Assembly: GCF_018802605.1 (NCBI RefSeq)
Contig: NZ_CP069161.1
Location: 4,005,733 to 4,069,732, forward strand
Origin: Paludibacterium paludis
GTDB taxonomy: Bacteria; Pseudomonadota; Gammaproteobacteria; Burkholderiales; Chromobacteriaceae
Reading direction: 5' to 3'
DNA length: 64,000 bases
Positions 1 through 9,585 of this stretch are shown here, piece after piece. Every line of letters begins with the position of its first letter. The stretch's first letter is position 1. Both the position numbers and the translations under genes were made by a program. The notes under the pieces are model-generated. The model did no database searches. It was not told the origin of the DNA and worked only from the letters and a program-made list of their open reading frames with translations.

Positions 1-2
1 GG

Positions 3-2591
3 AAAACCTCAGGGCAGCCTACGCGGGGCGGGCAAACCAAGGTCGCCGAGGCTCTCCTTGCCGGCGCGAAAAAAACGTTCCGGGACCAGGTCATTATCCA
101 TGAACGCGACGCGGTGGCGCGCGCCTACGAAAACTTCCTCCACAAACTGATCGAGAAGGGCTCGGAGGGCTTGCCGGACGCCGCGTCATGGCTGGCGGCG
201 AACCGTCCGACGGCGTCCGACTATCTTGACGCCCACCGCCCGGTGGCTCCGCTCAGAGGAGGAGGCAGACCACCCGCGGTTCGGGCCATGCCAGAACACC
301 CGGTCATGCAGGCGAGCCCCATGCCGGCAACCACCGCCTCCGGCGCCCTCACGCATGAACAAAAGCCAGCAACGGCGCCCCATCGGACCGGCGCGCTCAT
401 CGAGGCCAATAACCTTGCCAGTCGGTTGAACGCGAGCCTGCGGGCTTTGCATGCAGACCAGAAAATTCTTCTCGAAAAATTTCGCGCTCGCCGGGCCAAG
501 CCGCATGACGAAGCGACAAAGCATCGCATCGCGGCGTCCATGGCCCGCCTTCAGCCTCGATACGCACAAGGCACCGTCCAAGCCTCGCAGTCCGACATCG
601 ATTGCGAAGAGGGCATGGCGGGCACGCACGCTCCACGCCATCGTCCCTCCCTCTCATCGCGATCAAACACGACCGGCGCTCGAACCGCAGAACCGGCCGG
701 CGGCGCGGCCAACCTCCTCCCCGATCTCCGCTTCGCCGCCATCCTGCGCGAGGCGCTGGATTCTCTGACCGAAAACATGGGCGGAGCAATAACCCTCAGT
801 GAGCTCGATAGCCGTTTTATCGATCTGCGCGGCGAGGCGGCCAAGGCCGCGAGCGGAGCGCTGATCGCGGAACCGGCCGGGCAAGGCGATGAAACCACTC
901 TGGTCACCCTGTTCGACACAGTCATCGACCTGCTGGAAATGCCTCCGGGAGAAGCGCAACGCGAAGCCATCCTGGCCTGTCTGGCAACACTGAACGCCGC
1001 GCCGCTCGGAGCACACCCTCCTCGCGCGGTAGCACGGTCGACCCCCTCCCGCTCATTCACCCACGCCCCTGACAAAAGAAACGCCATGTCTATCGGAAAC
1101 CTGTCTCAGTTGCAAAACGCACTCGGCACCACGACCGGATCGTCAACTTCCTCCCGGTCGGGAAGCCGCCGGCTGACAGGGGTCCGCTCGGCGCCAATGC
1201 CCCCGGCCTTCAGTCAACAGAGCGACACCCTGCGCGAGACAGCCATTCCCGGCAACCACGACACACGGACGTCGAGCAGGAAACCCGTCGTCGCCCCCAG
1301 AAAACGCAACAAACTCTTGCCGCAACAACCCGGAACAGGAGAACTTCCGTTCCGGATCGCCACCGTTGCGAAAGTCGGCCCGCTGGCGTCTTTCAATGCC
1401 CAAATCGGCGAACTGGACACCCGACTCAAGGCCGCCCTTTCCAGGCCGGCCCCCGCGCCACACTCGACACCGGCGTCGTCCTCTCCCGTGCAGGCGCCGC
1501 CCCGGGAGTCTCTTGCGCGGGCCCTGAGTGCGCCCGATTTGAGCGAATCGTTCGTTGCGCATGCCGATGCGCAGGAGGCCTTGCGCACCAGGTCCGCAGA
1601 GTTCGTCCAGCAGTTTCAGGAGCTTCAATTGACCGCGCAGACTGGCCGCCTGTCCGCCAAGGATGCCTGCCTGACCATCGAAACGACCATCCTGCAATTC
1701 TGGCATTTGCATGCGTGGCACGCGCAAAAGCTCCAGTCGCTCGGAGCTGGCACAGCCTCCCTGGACAACGTGTTTTCCCGGGAGCTTCTCGCACTCCTGC
1801 AGACCGGCCACGACGTGCTTCACACATTGGGCCACAGTGCCCGCACCACGAGCAGCCGCTGGAAATCGCTGTGGCACGGCGATACCCGGCAGAAGAAACT
1901 CGACAAGACACGCGCCGTGCTCGACCGCCATGCGGCACGTCTTTTAACCGATGAGCGCAAGAACTATGATTTTGGCAAAACCCAGCCGGGATACCGGACA
2001 GCCGATTACATCAAGTGGCTCGCGGCGCGAGGAAAAGATCGGATCAGTGCGTTGCCGGTCAACGACATCGCACACGCGGACACGCTGATCAGGACGCTGC
2101 ATGAGCAACTGCGCCCCCTGGCCGCGGCGTGGCACTATGCGCGGAAAGAATCCCGCGCGTCGATCGATCACGCCATGCTGCAGCTGGCCAAGGCGGCAGA
2201 GCGGCGCCTTGACGGTTTGACACCGCGCCGCGCCCTTGCCCGCAAAAACTTCGACCAGCATCTTGCCCAGCTGAAACGGCGTGCGCACCGGGCGGCTCCG
2301 GGCGTGCTGAGAGCCGCATTGCGCGAACAGGCGAGTCCGACGGGCAAGGACGCGACCGCGGGCTACCGGAAAACCCTTGCCGACCACATCGAGACCCGGC
2401 TGAACGTGGAGCCGAACCTCACGGTCCGGACGTTTGAACGCCTGCGGCGGCAAGTCGAGGAGTTGCTCGTGGCCTGCGACATGCTCGACGGCTTACCGGC
2501 GGCAGAAACCACTCGCGTGGAAAACGGATATTACGAAAGCGTCGCAGAAGACATCAGAAAGAAAGTCGACGCGCTGGCCGCGCCCCGCTGA
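3..2591 (+). CDS. Unrecognised large protein, 5' end outside the window
   Basis: The frame is open from base 3 with no stop, so the GTG at 114 is probably internal and the true start lies upstream of the window; about 860 codons are visible. No signal peptide or membrane segment is seen. The first half is rich in Ala, Arg, Pro, Ser and Thr with low-complexity stretches (for example Ser/Arg near 1140-1170). From about 1560 on the protein becomes charged and looks alpha-helical to the C-terminus. A WKSLWHG motif at 1860-1880, followed by a basic helix, recurs in weaker form in the next gene. A strong terminator follows at 2631. The composition (cytosolic N-terminus, Ser/Thr/Pro-rich linkers, helical tail) resembles type III secreted effectors, but I recognise no family and this is inference. 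Confidence 0.7.
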   Translation, partial: KTSGQPTRGGQTKVAEALLAGAKKTFRDQVIIHERDAVARAYENFLHKLIEKGSEGLPDAASWLAANRPTASDYLDAHRPVAPLRGGGRPPAVRAMPEHPVMQASPMPATTASGALTHEQKPATAPHRTGALIEANNLASRLNASLRALHADQKILLEKFRARRAKPHDEATKHRIAASMARLQPRYAQGTVQASQSDIDCEEGMAGTHAPRHRPSLSSRSNTTGARTAEPAGGAANLLPDLRFAAILREALDSLTENMGGAITLSELDSRFIDLRGEAAKAASGALIAEPAGQGDETTLVTLFDTVIDLLEMPPGEAQREAILACLATLNAAPLGAHPPRAVARSTPSRSFTHAPDKRNAMSIGNLSQLQNALGTTTGSSTSSRSGSRRLTGVRSAPMPPAFSQQSDTLRETAIPGNHDTRTSSRKPVVAPRKRNKLLPQQPGTGELPFRIATVAKVGPLASFNAQIGELDTRLKAALSRPAPAPHSTPASSSPVQAPPRESLARALSAPDLSESFVAHADAQEALRTRSAEFVQQFQELQLTAQTGRLSAKDACLTIETTILQFWHLHAWHAQKLQSLGAGTASLDNVFSRELLALLQTGHDVLHTLGHSARTTSSRWKSLWHGDTRQKKLDKTRAVLDRHAARLLTDERKNYDFGKTQPGYRTADYIKWLAARGKDRISALPVNDIAHADTLIRTLHEQLRPLAAAWHYARKESRASIDHAMLQLAKAAERRLDGLTPRRALARKNFDQHLAQLKRRAHRAAPGVLRAALREQASPTGKDATAGYRKTLADHIETRLNVEPNLTVRTFERLRRQVEELLVACDMLDGLPAAETTRVENGYYESVAEDIRKKVDALAAPR

Positions 2592-2630
2592 CTCGGCGCG
2601 GCATTCGGCCCCATCAAGACAAAAACACCC

Positions 2631-2666
2631 AAACCGGTTCCGGCCTTCCGCCGGAGCCGGTTTTTC
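2631..2666 (+). terminator. Rho-independent terminator after the first gene
   Basis: The arm AAACCGGTTCCGGC (2631-2644) pairs with GCCGGAGCCGGTTT (2650-2663) around loop CTTCC. That is fourteen pairs with one T-G wobble, and it runs into a T tract. It separates the first two genes into different transcription units. Confidence 0.9.
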
Positions 2667-2798
2667 ATGCCGGCGGAGATCGATACACAACCTTGCAAGA
2701 AATGGCGAAGCCCGCCGCGGTGAGCGGTTCTCGCAAGTCGCGCCGGGAATCCGGGCGTAGATTCATGGCGTTACTTCATTGCGACAGGAACTCGCGAC

Positions 2799-3626
2799 AT
2801 GTTCATCCATCCATTAAGCCTCATATTCCGGGCATCCCGCAACACATCGCATAATAAAAGATGCCAATTTTTCGCCACCCGGCTGAACGGGGCAACTTCC
2901 ACTGCGCAAACGCCGCAAACTGTCGGCGGCCAAACTTCGTCCCGCGGGAAGCTGACTCCGGAGCAAATTCAGCGACTCTACCCCGATGCCCAAAACATCA
3001 TCACCCGTAGCTCCACACCGACGTCCCCCTGCCTGCCGGATACGATCGTAACCGATCACAACGCCTCATCAGGAAAAAAGCCCCCCCTGCCCGGCGCGGT
3101 TGATGTACTCAATTTTCGAATGACGCCCCCCAAGACCCCGTCTTCAGCTCAGGACAACATCCCTGGCGCCGCCCTTGCGCTGCCGTCGTTGCCGGCGAAA
3201 ACTTCTACCGCTCCGGTGAACAACACATTGAGCGACGCACAAACCGTTCAGAATCAGCTCATCAACTTCAGCAACGCGGCGGATTCACTTTTGCACAGCT
3301 ATCGGGAAAACGGGGGAAAACGGTTTGGCTCGGGCCGGGTTGCCGCGCTTTACTACGAAAACCAGCTGCTGATCAAGGCGCTCGCCCTTTCCGCCACCCG
3401 GCAAGAGTGCGTCCGGCAAAACACCGCCGAGACGCTTCGGCACGCCGAACGCATCGACCGGGCCTTCGACTCCGCAGCCCGGAAACTGGTGGAACACGAA
3501 AAGCCGCGCGGACTCCTGGCCAACCTGAACCGTGTCTTTACCGGCAAAAAGGCCGGGCAGGCTCGCATCGAAAAACGACTCAAAGCTCTGCACGGCCTTT
3601 TTTTGGCGGGTAAGACCCATCCCTGA
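2799..3626 (+). CDS. Unrecognised 275-residue protein, effector-like composition
   Basis: The ATG at 2799 follows AGGA about nine bases upstream. The N-terminal half (residues about 25-145) is rich in Ser, Thr, Pro, Gln and Asn and looks disordered. The C-terminal half (about 150-275) is charged and helical. A motif near 3520-3585 (aromatic or hydrophobic residues, Gly, Lys-rich helix, then Lys-x-x-x-x-Leu) resembles the region around 1850-1910 in the gene upstream, so the two may share a C-terminal module. No signal peptide or membrane helix is evident. Its composition is less GC-biased and more Asn/Gln/Ser-rich than the housekeeping genes beside it. The function is unknown; a type III effector or a chaperone-dependent secreted protein is a guess. 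Confidence 0.7.
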   Translation: MFIHPLSLIFRASRNTSHNKRCQFFATRLNGATSTAQTPQTVGGQTSSRGKLTPEQIQRLYPDAQNIITRSSTPTSPCLPDTIVTDHNASSGKKPPLPGAVDVLNFRMTPPKTPSSAQDNIPGAALALPSLPAKTSTAPVNNTLSDAQTVQNQLINFSNAADSLLHSYRENGGKRFGSGRVAALYYENQLLIKALALSATRQECVRQNTAETLRHAERIDRAFDSAARKLVEHEKPRGLLANLNRVFTGKKAGQARIEKRLKALHGLFLAGKTHP

Positions 3627-3650
3627 CAGGAAAGGTCCGCCTGGCCAGAC

Positions 3651-5081
3651 TCAGGCGCCCAGTTTTTTCTTCAGCACTTCCTGGGCCTGGGCCGGGTTGG
3701 CCTTGCCCTTCGACGCCTTCATCACTTGACCCACCAGGGCGTTGAGGGCTTTTTCCTTGCCGGCGCGGAACTCTTCGACCGACTTGGGATTGGCCGCGAT
3801 GACATCGTCGACGATCGCCTCGATGGCGCCGCTGTCGGTGATCTGGCGCAGTCCGCGCGCATCGATGATCGCATCGGCGCTGTCATTCCCGCCCCACATC
3901 GCCTCGAACACCTCCTTGGCGATCTTGCTGGAAATCGTGTTGTCGACGATACGCGCGATCAGCCCGGCAAGACGCTCGGGATCGATCGGACTTTGGGCGA
4001 TGGAAAGGCCTTCGCGATTGAGGGATGCGGCGAGTTCGCCGTTCACCCAGTTGGCCGCAAGCTTGCCCTGGCCGGCAAGACGCGCCAGGGTCTCGAAGTA
4101 GGTGGCGGTATCGCGGTTTGCCGTCAACAGATCGGCGTCATAGGCCGAAACACCGAAGGAGGCGACGAAGCGGGCCTTCATCGCGGACGGCAGCTCGGGC
4201 ATATCGGCTTTCACCGCATCGATCTCGCTTTCGGGGATAACCACCGGCAGCAGGTCCGGATCCGGGAAATAGCGGTAGTCGTGCGCGTCTTCCTTGGATC
4301 GCATCGAACGCGTCTCGCCGCGGTCCGGATCATAAAGACGGGTCTCCTGCACGACGCGGCCGCCGTCTTCGATCAGTTCGATCTGGCGCTCCACCTCGTA
4401 CTTGATCGCGGCCTCAAGGAAGCGGAACGAGTTGAGGTTCTTGATCTCGCAACGCGTGCCGAACGCTTCCTGCCCCATCGGGCGGACCGATACGTTGGCG
4501 TCGACGCGGAAGGAGCCTTCCTGCATGTTGCCGTCGCAAATGCCCAGCCATGTCACCAGCGTGTGCAAGGCGCGCGCATAGGCGACCGCTTCCTCGGCGG
4601 AACGCATGTCGGGTTCGGAGACCACCTCCAGGAGCGGCGTGCCGGCACGGTTCAGGTCGATACCGCTCGCGCCGTGGAAGTCCTCGTGCAGCGACTTGCC
4701 GGCATCCTCTTCCAGATGCGCGCGGGTGACGCGGATGACTTTTTCTTCATCGCCGACCTGGATCGCCAGTTCGCCCGGCCCGACGATGGGCAGATCCATC
4801 TGGCTGATCTGGTAGCCCTTGGGCAGATCGGGATAGAAGTAATTCTTGCGCGCGAAAACGTTCTTGCGGTTGATCTTCGCGTTCAGGGCGAGTCCAAGGC
4901 GGATGGCTTTCTCCACCGCGCCGCGGTTGAGCACCGGCAGCACGCCGGGGAAGGCCAGTTCGACCACCGAGGCCTGGGTGTTCGGTTCGGCGCCGAAAGC
5001 GGTCGACGACCCGGAAAAAATCTTGGAGGCGGTCGAAAGCTGCACATGCACTTCCAGACCGATTACTACTTCCCATTTCAT
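3651..5081 (-). CDS. gatB: Aspartyl/glutamyl-tRNA amidotransferase subunit B
   Basis: The 476-residue product is the tRNA-binding and kinase subunit of GatCAB. The complex converts misacylated Glu-tRNA(Gln) or Asp-tRNA(Asn) to Gln-tRNA(Gln) or Asn-tRNA(Asn) in the cytosol. The N-terminal GatB cradle domain begins [14 protein letters not shown] and carries the conserved [10 protein letters not shown] and [17 protein letters not shown] segments. The last ~150 residues form the YqeY-like tail. Length is standard for the family. It is the last gene of gatC-gatA-gatB, 20 bp downstream of gatA. It converges on the unknown gene ending at 3626, with no clear terminator in the 24 bp between. Confidence 0.97.
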   Translation of the reverse strand: MKWEVVIGLEVHVQLSTASKIFSGSSTAFGAEPNTQASVVELAFPGVLPVLNRGAVEKAIRLGLALNAKINRKNVFARKNYFYPDLPKGYQISQMDLPIVGPGELAIQVGDEEKVIRVTRAHLEEDAGKSLHEDFHGASGIDLNRAGTPLLEVVSEPDMRSAEEAVAYARALHTLVTWLGICDGNMQEGSFRVDANVSVRPMGQEAFGTRCEIKNLNSFRFLEAAIKYEVERQIELIEDGGRVVQETRLYDPDRGETRSMRSKEDAHDYRYFPDPDLLPVVIPESEIDAVKADMPELPSAMKARFVASFGVSAYDADLLTANRDTATYFETLARLAGQGKLAANWVNGELAASLNREGLSIAQSPIDPERLAGLIARIVDNTISSKIAKEVFEAMWGGNDSADAIIDARGLRQITDSGAIEAIVDDVIAANPKSVEEFRAGKEKALNALVGQVMKASKGKANPAQAQEVLKKKLGA

Positions 5082-5101
5082 GGCGTCATCTTCCTAATCG
5101 T

Positions 5102-6553
5102 TTACAGTGCCGGCGCGCGCAGGTGCCAGTCGGTGACTTGCTGGAAGCGGTGCGCCACATTGAGCATCTTCGCCTCACCGAAATAATTGCCGATGATCTG
5201 CAGCCCGACCGGACGGCCCTTGCCATCGAAGCCCGCCGGCACGCTCATGCCCGGCAGACCGGCGAGGTTGACCGACAGCGTGTAGATATCGGACAGGTAC
5301 ATCTGCACCGGATCATCGCTCATCTGGCCCAAGTCGAACGCCGCGGTCGGCGCCACCGGCCCGAGGATCACATCGCACTGCGCGAAGGCCGCCTTGAAGT
5401 CGTTGGCGACAAGCCGGCGGATTTTCTGGGCCTTCAGGTAGTACGCATCGTAATAGCCGTGGGACAGCACATAGGTCCCGACCATGATGCGGCGCTTGAC
5501 CTCGGCGCCGAATCCTTCGGCGCGCGTCTTCTCGTACATATCGACAAGATCCGAGTATTCGGCGGCGCGGTGACCGTAGCGCACCCCGTCGAAACGGCTC
5601 AGGTTGGACGACGCCTCGGCCGGCGCGATCACATAGTAGGCCGGGATCGACAGCTCGGTGTTGGGCAGCGAAATATCCACGACCACGGCGCCCAGCTTGC
5701 GCAGTTCGGCGACCGCCTCGTCGACGACGCGCGCCACATCGGCCGACAGGCCGTCGGCGAAGTATTCACGCGGCAATCCGACACGCAGCCCGTCCAGAGG
5801 CTTCTCCAGATCGCGGGTGTAATCCTCCGTCTCGCGCTCGAGACTGGTGGAATCCCGGGGGTCGAAACCCGCCATGACGTTCAGCATCAGCGCGCAGTCT
5901 TCGGCCGTCTGGGCCATCACGCCGCCCTGATCGAGCGAGGAGGCGAACGCCACCATGCCGAAACGGCTCACCGTGCCGTAGGTCGGCTTGATGCCGGTGA
6001 TGCCGCAATGCGAGGACGGCTGGCGGATCGAACCGCCGGTATCGGTGGCCGTGGCGACCGGCGCCATGCGCGCCGCGACCGCCGCGGCGGAACCGCCCGA
6101 GGAACCGCCGGGGATGGCGCGGATATCCCAGGGATTTTTCACCGGGCCGTACCAGGAGTTCTCGTTGGACGAACCCATGGCGAACTCATCCATATTGGCG
6201 CGTCCGAGCGTCACGAGACCGGCGGCGCGGCAGCGCTCCACCACGGTCGCGTCGTACGGGGACACGAAATTGTCCAGCATGCGCGAACCGCAGGAGCTCT
6301 TCCAGCCCTGCTGACAGAAGATGTCCTTGTGGATCAGCGGCACACCGGCGAGCGCGCCGGCGGCGTTGCGCGCGCGCAGCTCGTCGGCGGCGCGGGCTTC
6401 GGCGAGCGTGCGTTCGCGGTCGACGCTGATCAGCGCGTTCAGTGCCGGGTTTAGCGCCTCGATGCGATCCAGATACAGTCCGGCCAGCTCCAGGGCGGAC
6501 ACGCGTCCGGCGGCGAGTTCCGCGGACAGCGTCTTGAGAGTTGCATTAATCAT
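5102..6553 (-). CDS. gatA: Aspartyl/glutamyl-tRNA amidotransferase subunit A
   Basis: This 483-residue amidase-signature enzyme hydrolyses glutamine and channels ammonia to GatB. The Ser-cisSer-Lys triad is visible with family spacing: Lys76 in LIHKD, Ser151 in PGGSSGGS and Ser175 in [10 protein letters not shown] chose the ATG at 6553 (MINATLK) because GatA proteins normally begin this way; an in-frame ATG seven codons upstream (6574) would add MRGKYEK. It lies 23 bp downstream of gatC and 20 bp upstream of gatB, in a single minus-strand operon. Confidence 0.97.
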   Translation of the reverse strand: MINATLKTLSAELAAGRVSALELAGLYLDRIEALNPALNALISVDRERTLAEARAADELRARNAAGALAGVPLIHKDIFCQQGWKSSCGSRMLDNFVSPYDATVVERCRAAGLVTLGRANMDEFAMGSSNENSWYGPVKNPWDIRAIPGGSSGGSAAAVAARMAPVATATDTGGSIRQPSSHCGITGIKPTYGTVSRFGMVAFASSLDQGGVMAQTAEDCALMLNVMAGFDPRDSTSLERETEDYTRDLEKPLDGLRVGLPREYFADGLSADVARVVDEAVAELRKLGAVVVDISLPNTELSIPAYYVIAPAEASSNLSRFDGVRYGHRAAEYSDLVDMYEKTRAEGFGAEVKRRIMVGTYVLSHGYYDAYYLKAQKIRRLVANDFKAAFAQCDVILGPVAPTAAFDLGQMSDDPVQMYLSDIYTLSVNLAGLPGMSVPAGFDGKGRPVGLQIIGNYFGEAKMLNVAHRFQQVTDWHLRAPAL

Positions 6554-6576
6554 TTTTTCGTATTTCCCGCGCACAC

Positions 6577-6864
6577 TTACTCGATAACCTTGGGAACGAG
6601 GAAGAGCCCCGCCTCTACCTGCGGCGCCACCGCCTGGAACGCTTCGCGCCGGTTCGTTTCGGTCACCACGTCGTCGCGCAGGCGCAGCGCGGTTTCCTGC
6701 GGATGGGCCATGGGCTCGATACCGTCCGTATTGACAGCCTGCATCTTCTCGATCAGACCGAAAATGGTGTTCAGCTGAGCGCCGACCGACTCGATTTCGT
6801 CGTCAGTCACGGCGATGCGGGCCAGTTTGGCAATCCGCGCGACATCCTGATGCGTCAATGACAT
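6577..6864 (-). CDS. gatC: Aspartyl/glutamyl-tRNA amidotransferase subunit C
   Basis: This 95-residue protein is the small belt subunit that stabilises the GatA-GatB interface. It shows the family's N-terminal helix ([16 protein letters not shown]) and the IEPMAHP segment near the middle. It is the first gene of gatCAB, divergent from mreB across about 218 bp. The ATG at 6864 is preceded by GAGGACACC on the coding strand. The AT-rich stretch at about 6885-6915 probably holds the operon promoter, but I could not fix the boxes. Confidence 0.95.
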   Translation of the reverse strand: MSLTHQDVARIAKLARIAVTDDEIESVGAQLNTIFGLIEKMQAVNTDGIEPMAHPQETALRLRDDVVTETNRREAFQAVAPQVEAGLFLVPKVIE

Positions 6865-7058
6865 GGTGTCCTCGTCAAAACCTTTAATATTTCAAGTTTT
6901 ATAGGGTATCATAGCCAGTTTGATTCTCCCAAGATTCACGTCGCACAACGACGCCCACGGAACGGCCCCGCCAAGCGAGGGCTCGATCTTCCGGCGCCGG
7001 GGTGGTAAATAATGCTACGGGGTTTGCGGGCCCACTTTCATGCCCAGCGCCTACATAA

Positions 7059-8126
<1,068 letters not shown>

Positions 8127-8140
8127 ACCGACTCTGATGC

Positions 8141-8158
8141 CCGCCCCGCAAGGGGCGG
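8141..8158 (+). promoter_or_regulatory. GC-rich hairpin between mreB and mreC
   Basis: CCGCCCC (8141-8147) and GGGCGG with one more G (8152-8158) form a perfect seven-pair stem around a GCAA tetraloop. The hairpin lies between the mreB stop and the preferred mreC start at 8170. No T tract follows, so it is more likely an mRNA processing, stability or translation element than a terminator. Confidence 0.6.
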
Positions 8159-8169
8159 TGGTGTTTCAA

Positions 8170-9078
8170 ATGGACTTTGCCAACAATCCCAGCTTCATCA
8201 GGCAGGGTCCGAGCCCTGCCGCACGACTGGCGCTGTGCGCCGCGCTGTCGGTGACACTGCTGATCAGCGACAGCCAGTTCGGGCTCATGGAACAGGTGCG
8301 CCAAGGCTTGTCCGTGGCGTTCTACCCGCTGCAACGGGCCGTCAACATGCCTGTCACCGCCGCACGCGCCGTCAGCGACTTCTTCACGACGCAAGCGAGC
8401 CTGCAGGCGGACAACAACGCCCTGCGCAACAGGCACCTGGCGATGGCGGCCCGGCTGCAACGGCTCGAAACCCTCGAGCACGACTATGAAACGCTGCGCC
8501 AGCTCAACCATCTGAAATCCGCGCGCCGCGACGCCGGAGAACTGGCCGAGGTACTGTATACCGGTCGCGATCCCTTTTCCTATAAGATCATCATCGACAA
8601 GGGCGAGGACGCCAAACTGCGGCCGGGCCAGCCGGTGGTCGACGAGCAGGGACTGATCGGCCAGGTCACCCGGGTTCAGCCGCTGACGGCGGAAGTCACG
8701 CTGGTGGTCGACAAGACGCTGATGATTCCCGTCATGCTGCAACGGACCGGCGCGCGCGCCATCCTGTACGGTTATGGCGGCGGAGTGGACGTGCGATACC
8801 TGCCGGTACATGCCGATGTGCAGTCGGGGGACCTGTTCGTCACCTCAGGCATCGACGGACTCTATCCGGAAGGGATCCCCGTGGCCAGGATCAGCCGGGT
8901 CGACCGCAATGGCGACACGGCGTTCATCCGCCTCGCGGCGGTCCCGGTGGCCGGCGTGCAGCGGGGACGCTACGTAATGGTGCTCGACGAGAAGGCGCAT
9001 GTTCCCGCCCGCCCGGCCGAACCACCGCCTCCCGCGCCCAAAGCCAAGAAGAAATCCGCCGAAGACGAGGATAATTGA
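8170..9078 (+). CDS. mreC: Rod-shape-determining protein MreC
   Basis: This 302-residue bitopic inner-membrane protein scaffolds the elongasome and activates PBP2. It has a short cytosolic N-terminus, one membrane helix near residues 17-35, a coiled coil at about 70-115 (QADNNALRNRHLAMAARL) and the beta-rich MreC periplasmic domain. The C-terminal tail is rich in Pro, Lys and Glu. I placed the start at ATG 8170 (MDFANNPSFI), the usual beginning in this group. The ATG at 8137 lies before the hairpin and would encode an unconserved leader. The stop overlaps the mreD start (TGATG). Confidence 0.93.
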   Translation: MDFANNPSFIRQGPSPAARLALCAALSVTLLISDSQFGLMEQVRQGLSVAFYPLQRAVNMPVTAARAVSDFFTTQASLQADNNALRNRHLAMAARLQRLETLEHDYETLRQLNHLKSARRDAGELAEVLYTGRDPFSYKIIIDKGEDAKLRPGQPVVDEQGLIGQVTRVQPLTAEVTLVVDKTLMIPVMLQRTGARAILYGYGGGVDVRYLPVHADVQSGDLFVTSGIDGLYPEGIPVARISRVDRNGDTAFIRLAAVPVAGVQRGRYVMVLDEKAHVPARPAEPPPPAPKAKKKSAEDEDN

Positions 9079-9578
9079 TGTCGTTCGACCGCCCGAAAGA
9101 AATTCTCAAGCCGGTGAAGCGCCGCATCATCTTCCTGAGTTTCGCTCTCGCGATCCTGTTCGAGCTGTTGCCGCTGCCGCAGGAAGCCCAGGCGTGGCTG
9201 CCCGATTTCACCGGTCTGCTCGTGCTGTACTGGGTGATCAACCAGCCTCGGCGTGTCGGCATCGGCACCTCCTTCTCGGTGGGCATCCTCGCCGACATCG
9301 CCAGCGCGGGCCTGTTCGGCCAGCACGCCCTCGCCTATTCGGTGACGAGTTTTCTTGCCCTCTTGCGCCAGCGCCAGCTTGTCATGTTCAACCTCGGCCA
9401 GCAGGCGCTGAGCGTGCTCGGGCTGATGCTGATCAACCAGTTCATCATGGTCGTGGCGCGCATGCTGACCGGCTCGGCCTTCGCCGGATGGTCGTACTTC
9501 CTCCCCCCGTTGACCGGAGCGCTGCTGTGGCCGCTGATCACCAAGCTGTTGCTGCTGCCCTACCGCAACATGGACTGA
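9078..9578 (+). CDS. mreD: Rod-shape-determining protein MreD
   Basis: This 166-residue polytopic inner-membrane protein partners MreC. About five hydrophobic segments span residues 18-160. The ATG at 9078 overlaps the mreC stop by one base, which suggests translational coupling. A TTG codon directly before it is in frame but not needed. Length is normal for the family. Confidence 0.92.
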   Translation: MSFDRPKEILKPVKRRIIFLSFALAILFELLPLPQEAQAWLPDFTGLLVLYWVINQPRRVGIGTSFSVGILADIASAGLFGQHALAYSVTSFLALLRQRQLVMFNLGQQALSVLGLMLINQFIMVVARMLTGSAFAGWSYFLPPLTGALLWPLITKLLLLPYRNMD

Positions 9579-9585
9579 ATCGCCG

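Noticed and set aside
3726..6454. Long plus-strand frames of 486 and 443 codons
   Set aside because: They are antisense shadows of gatB and gatA with composition typical of reverse-strand reading.
8137..8169. mreC starting at the first ATG after mreB
   Set aside because: The extra eleven residues are unlike MreC N-termini, are partly encoded by the hairpin and lack a ribosome-binding site.
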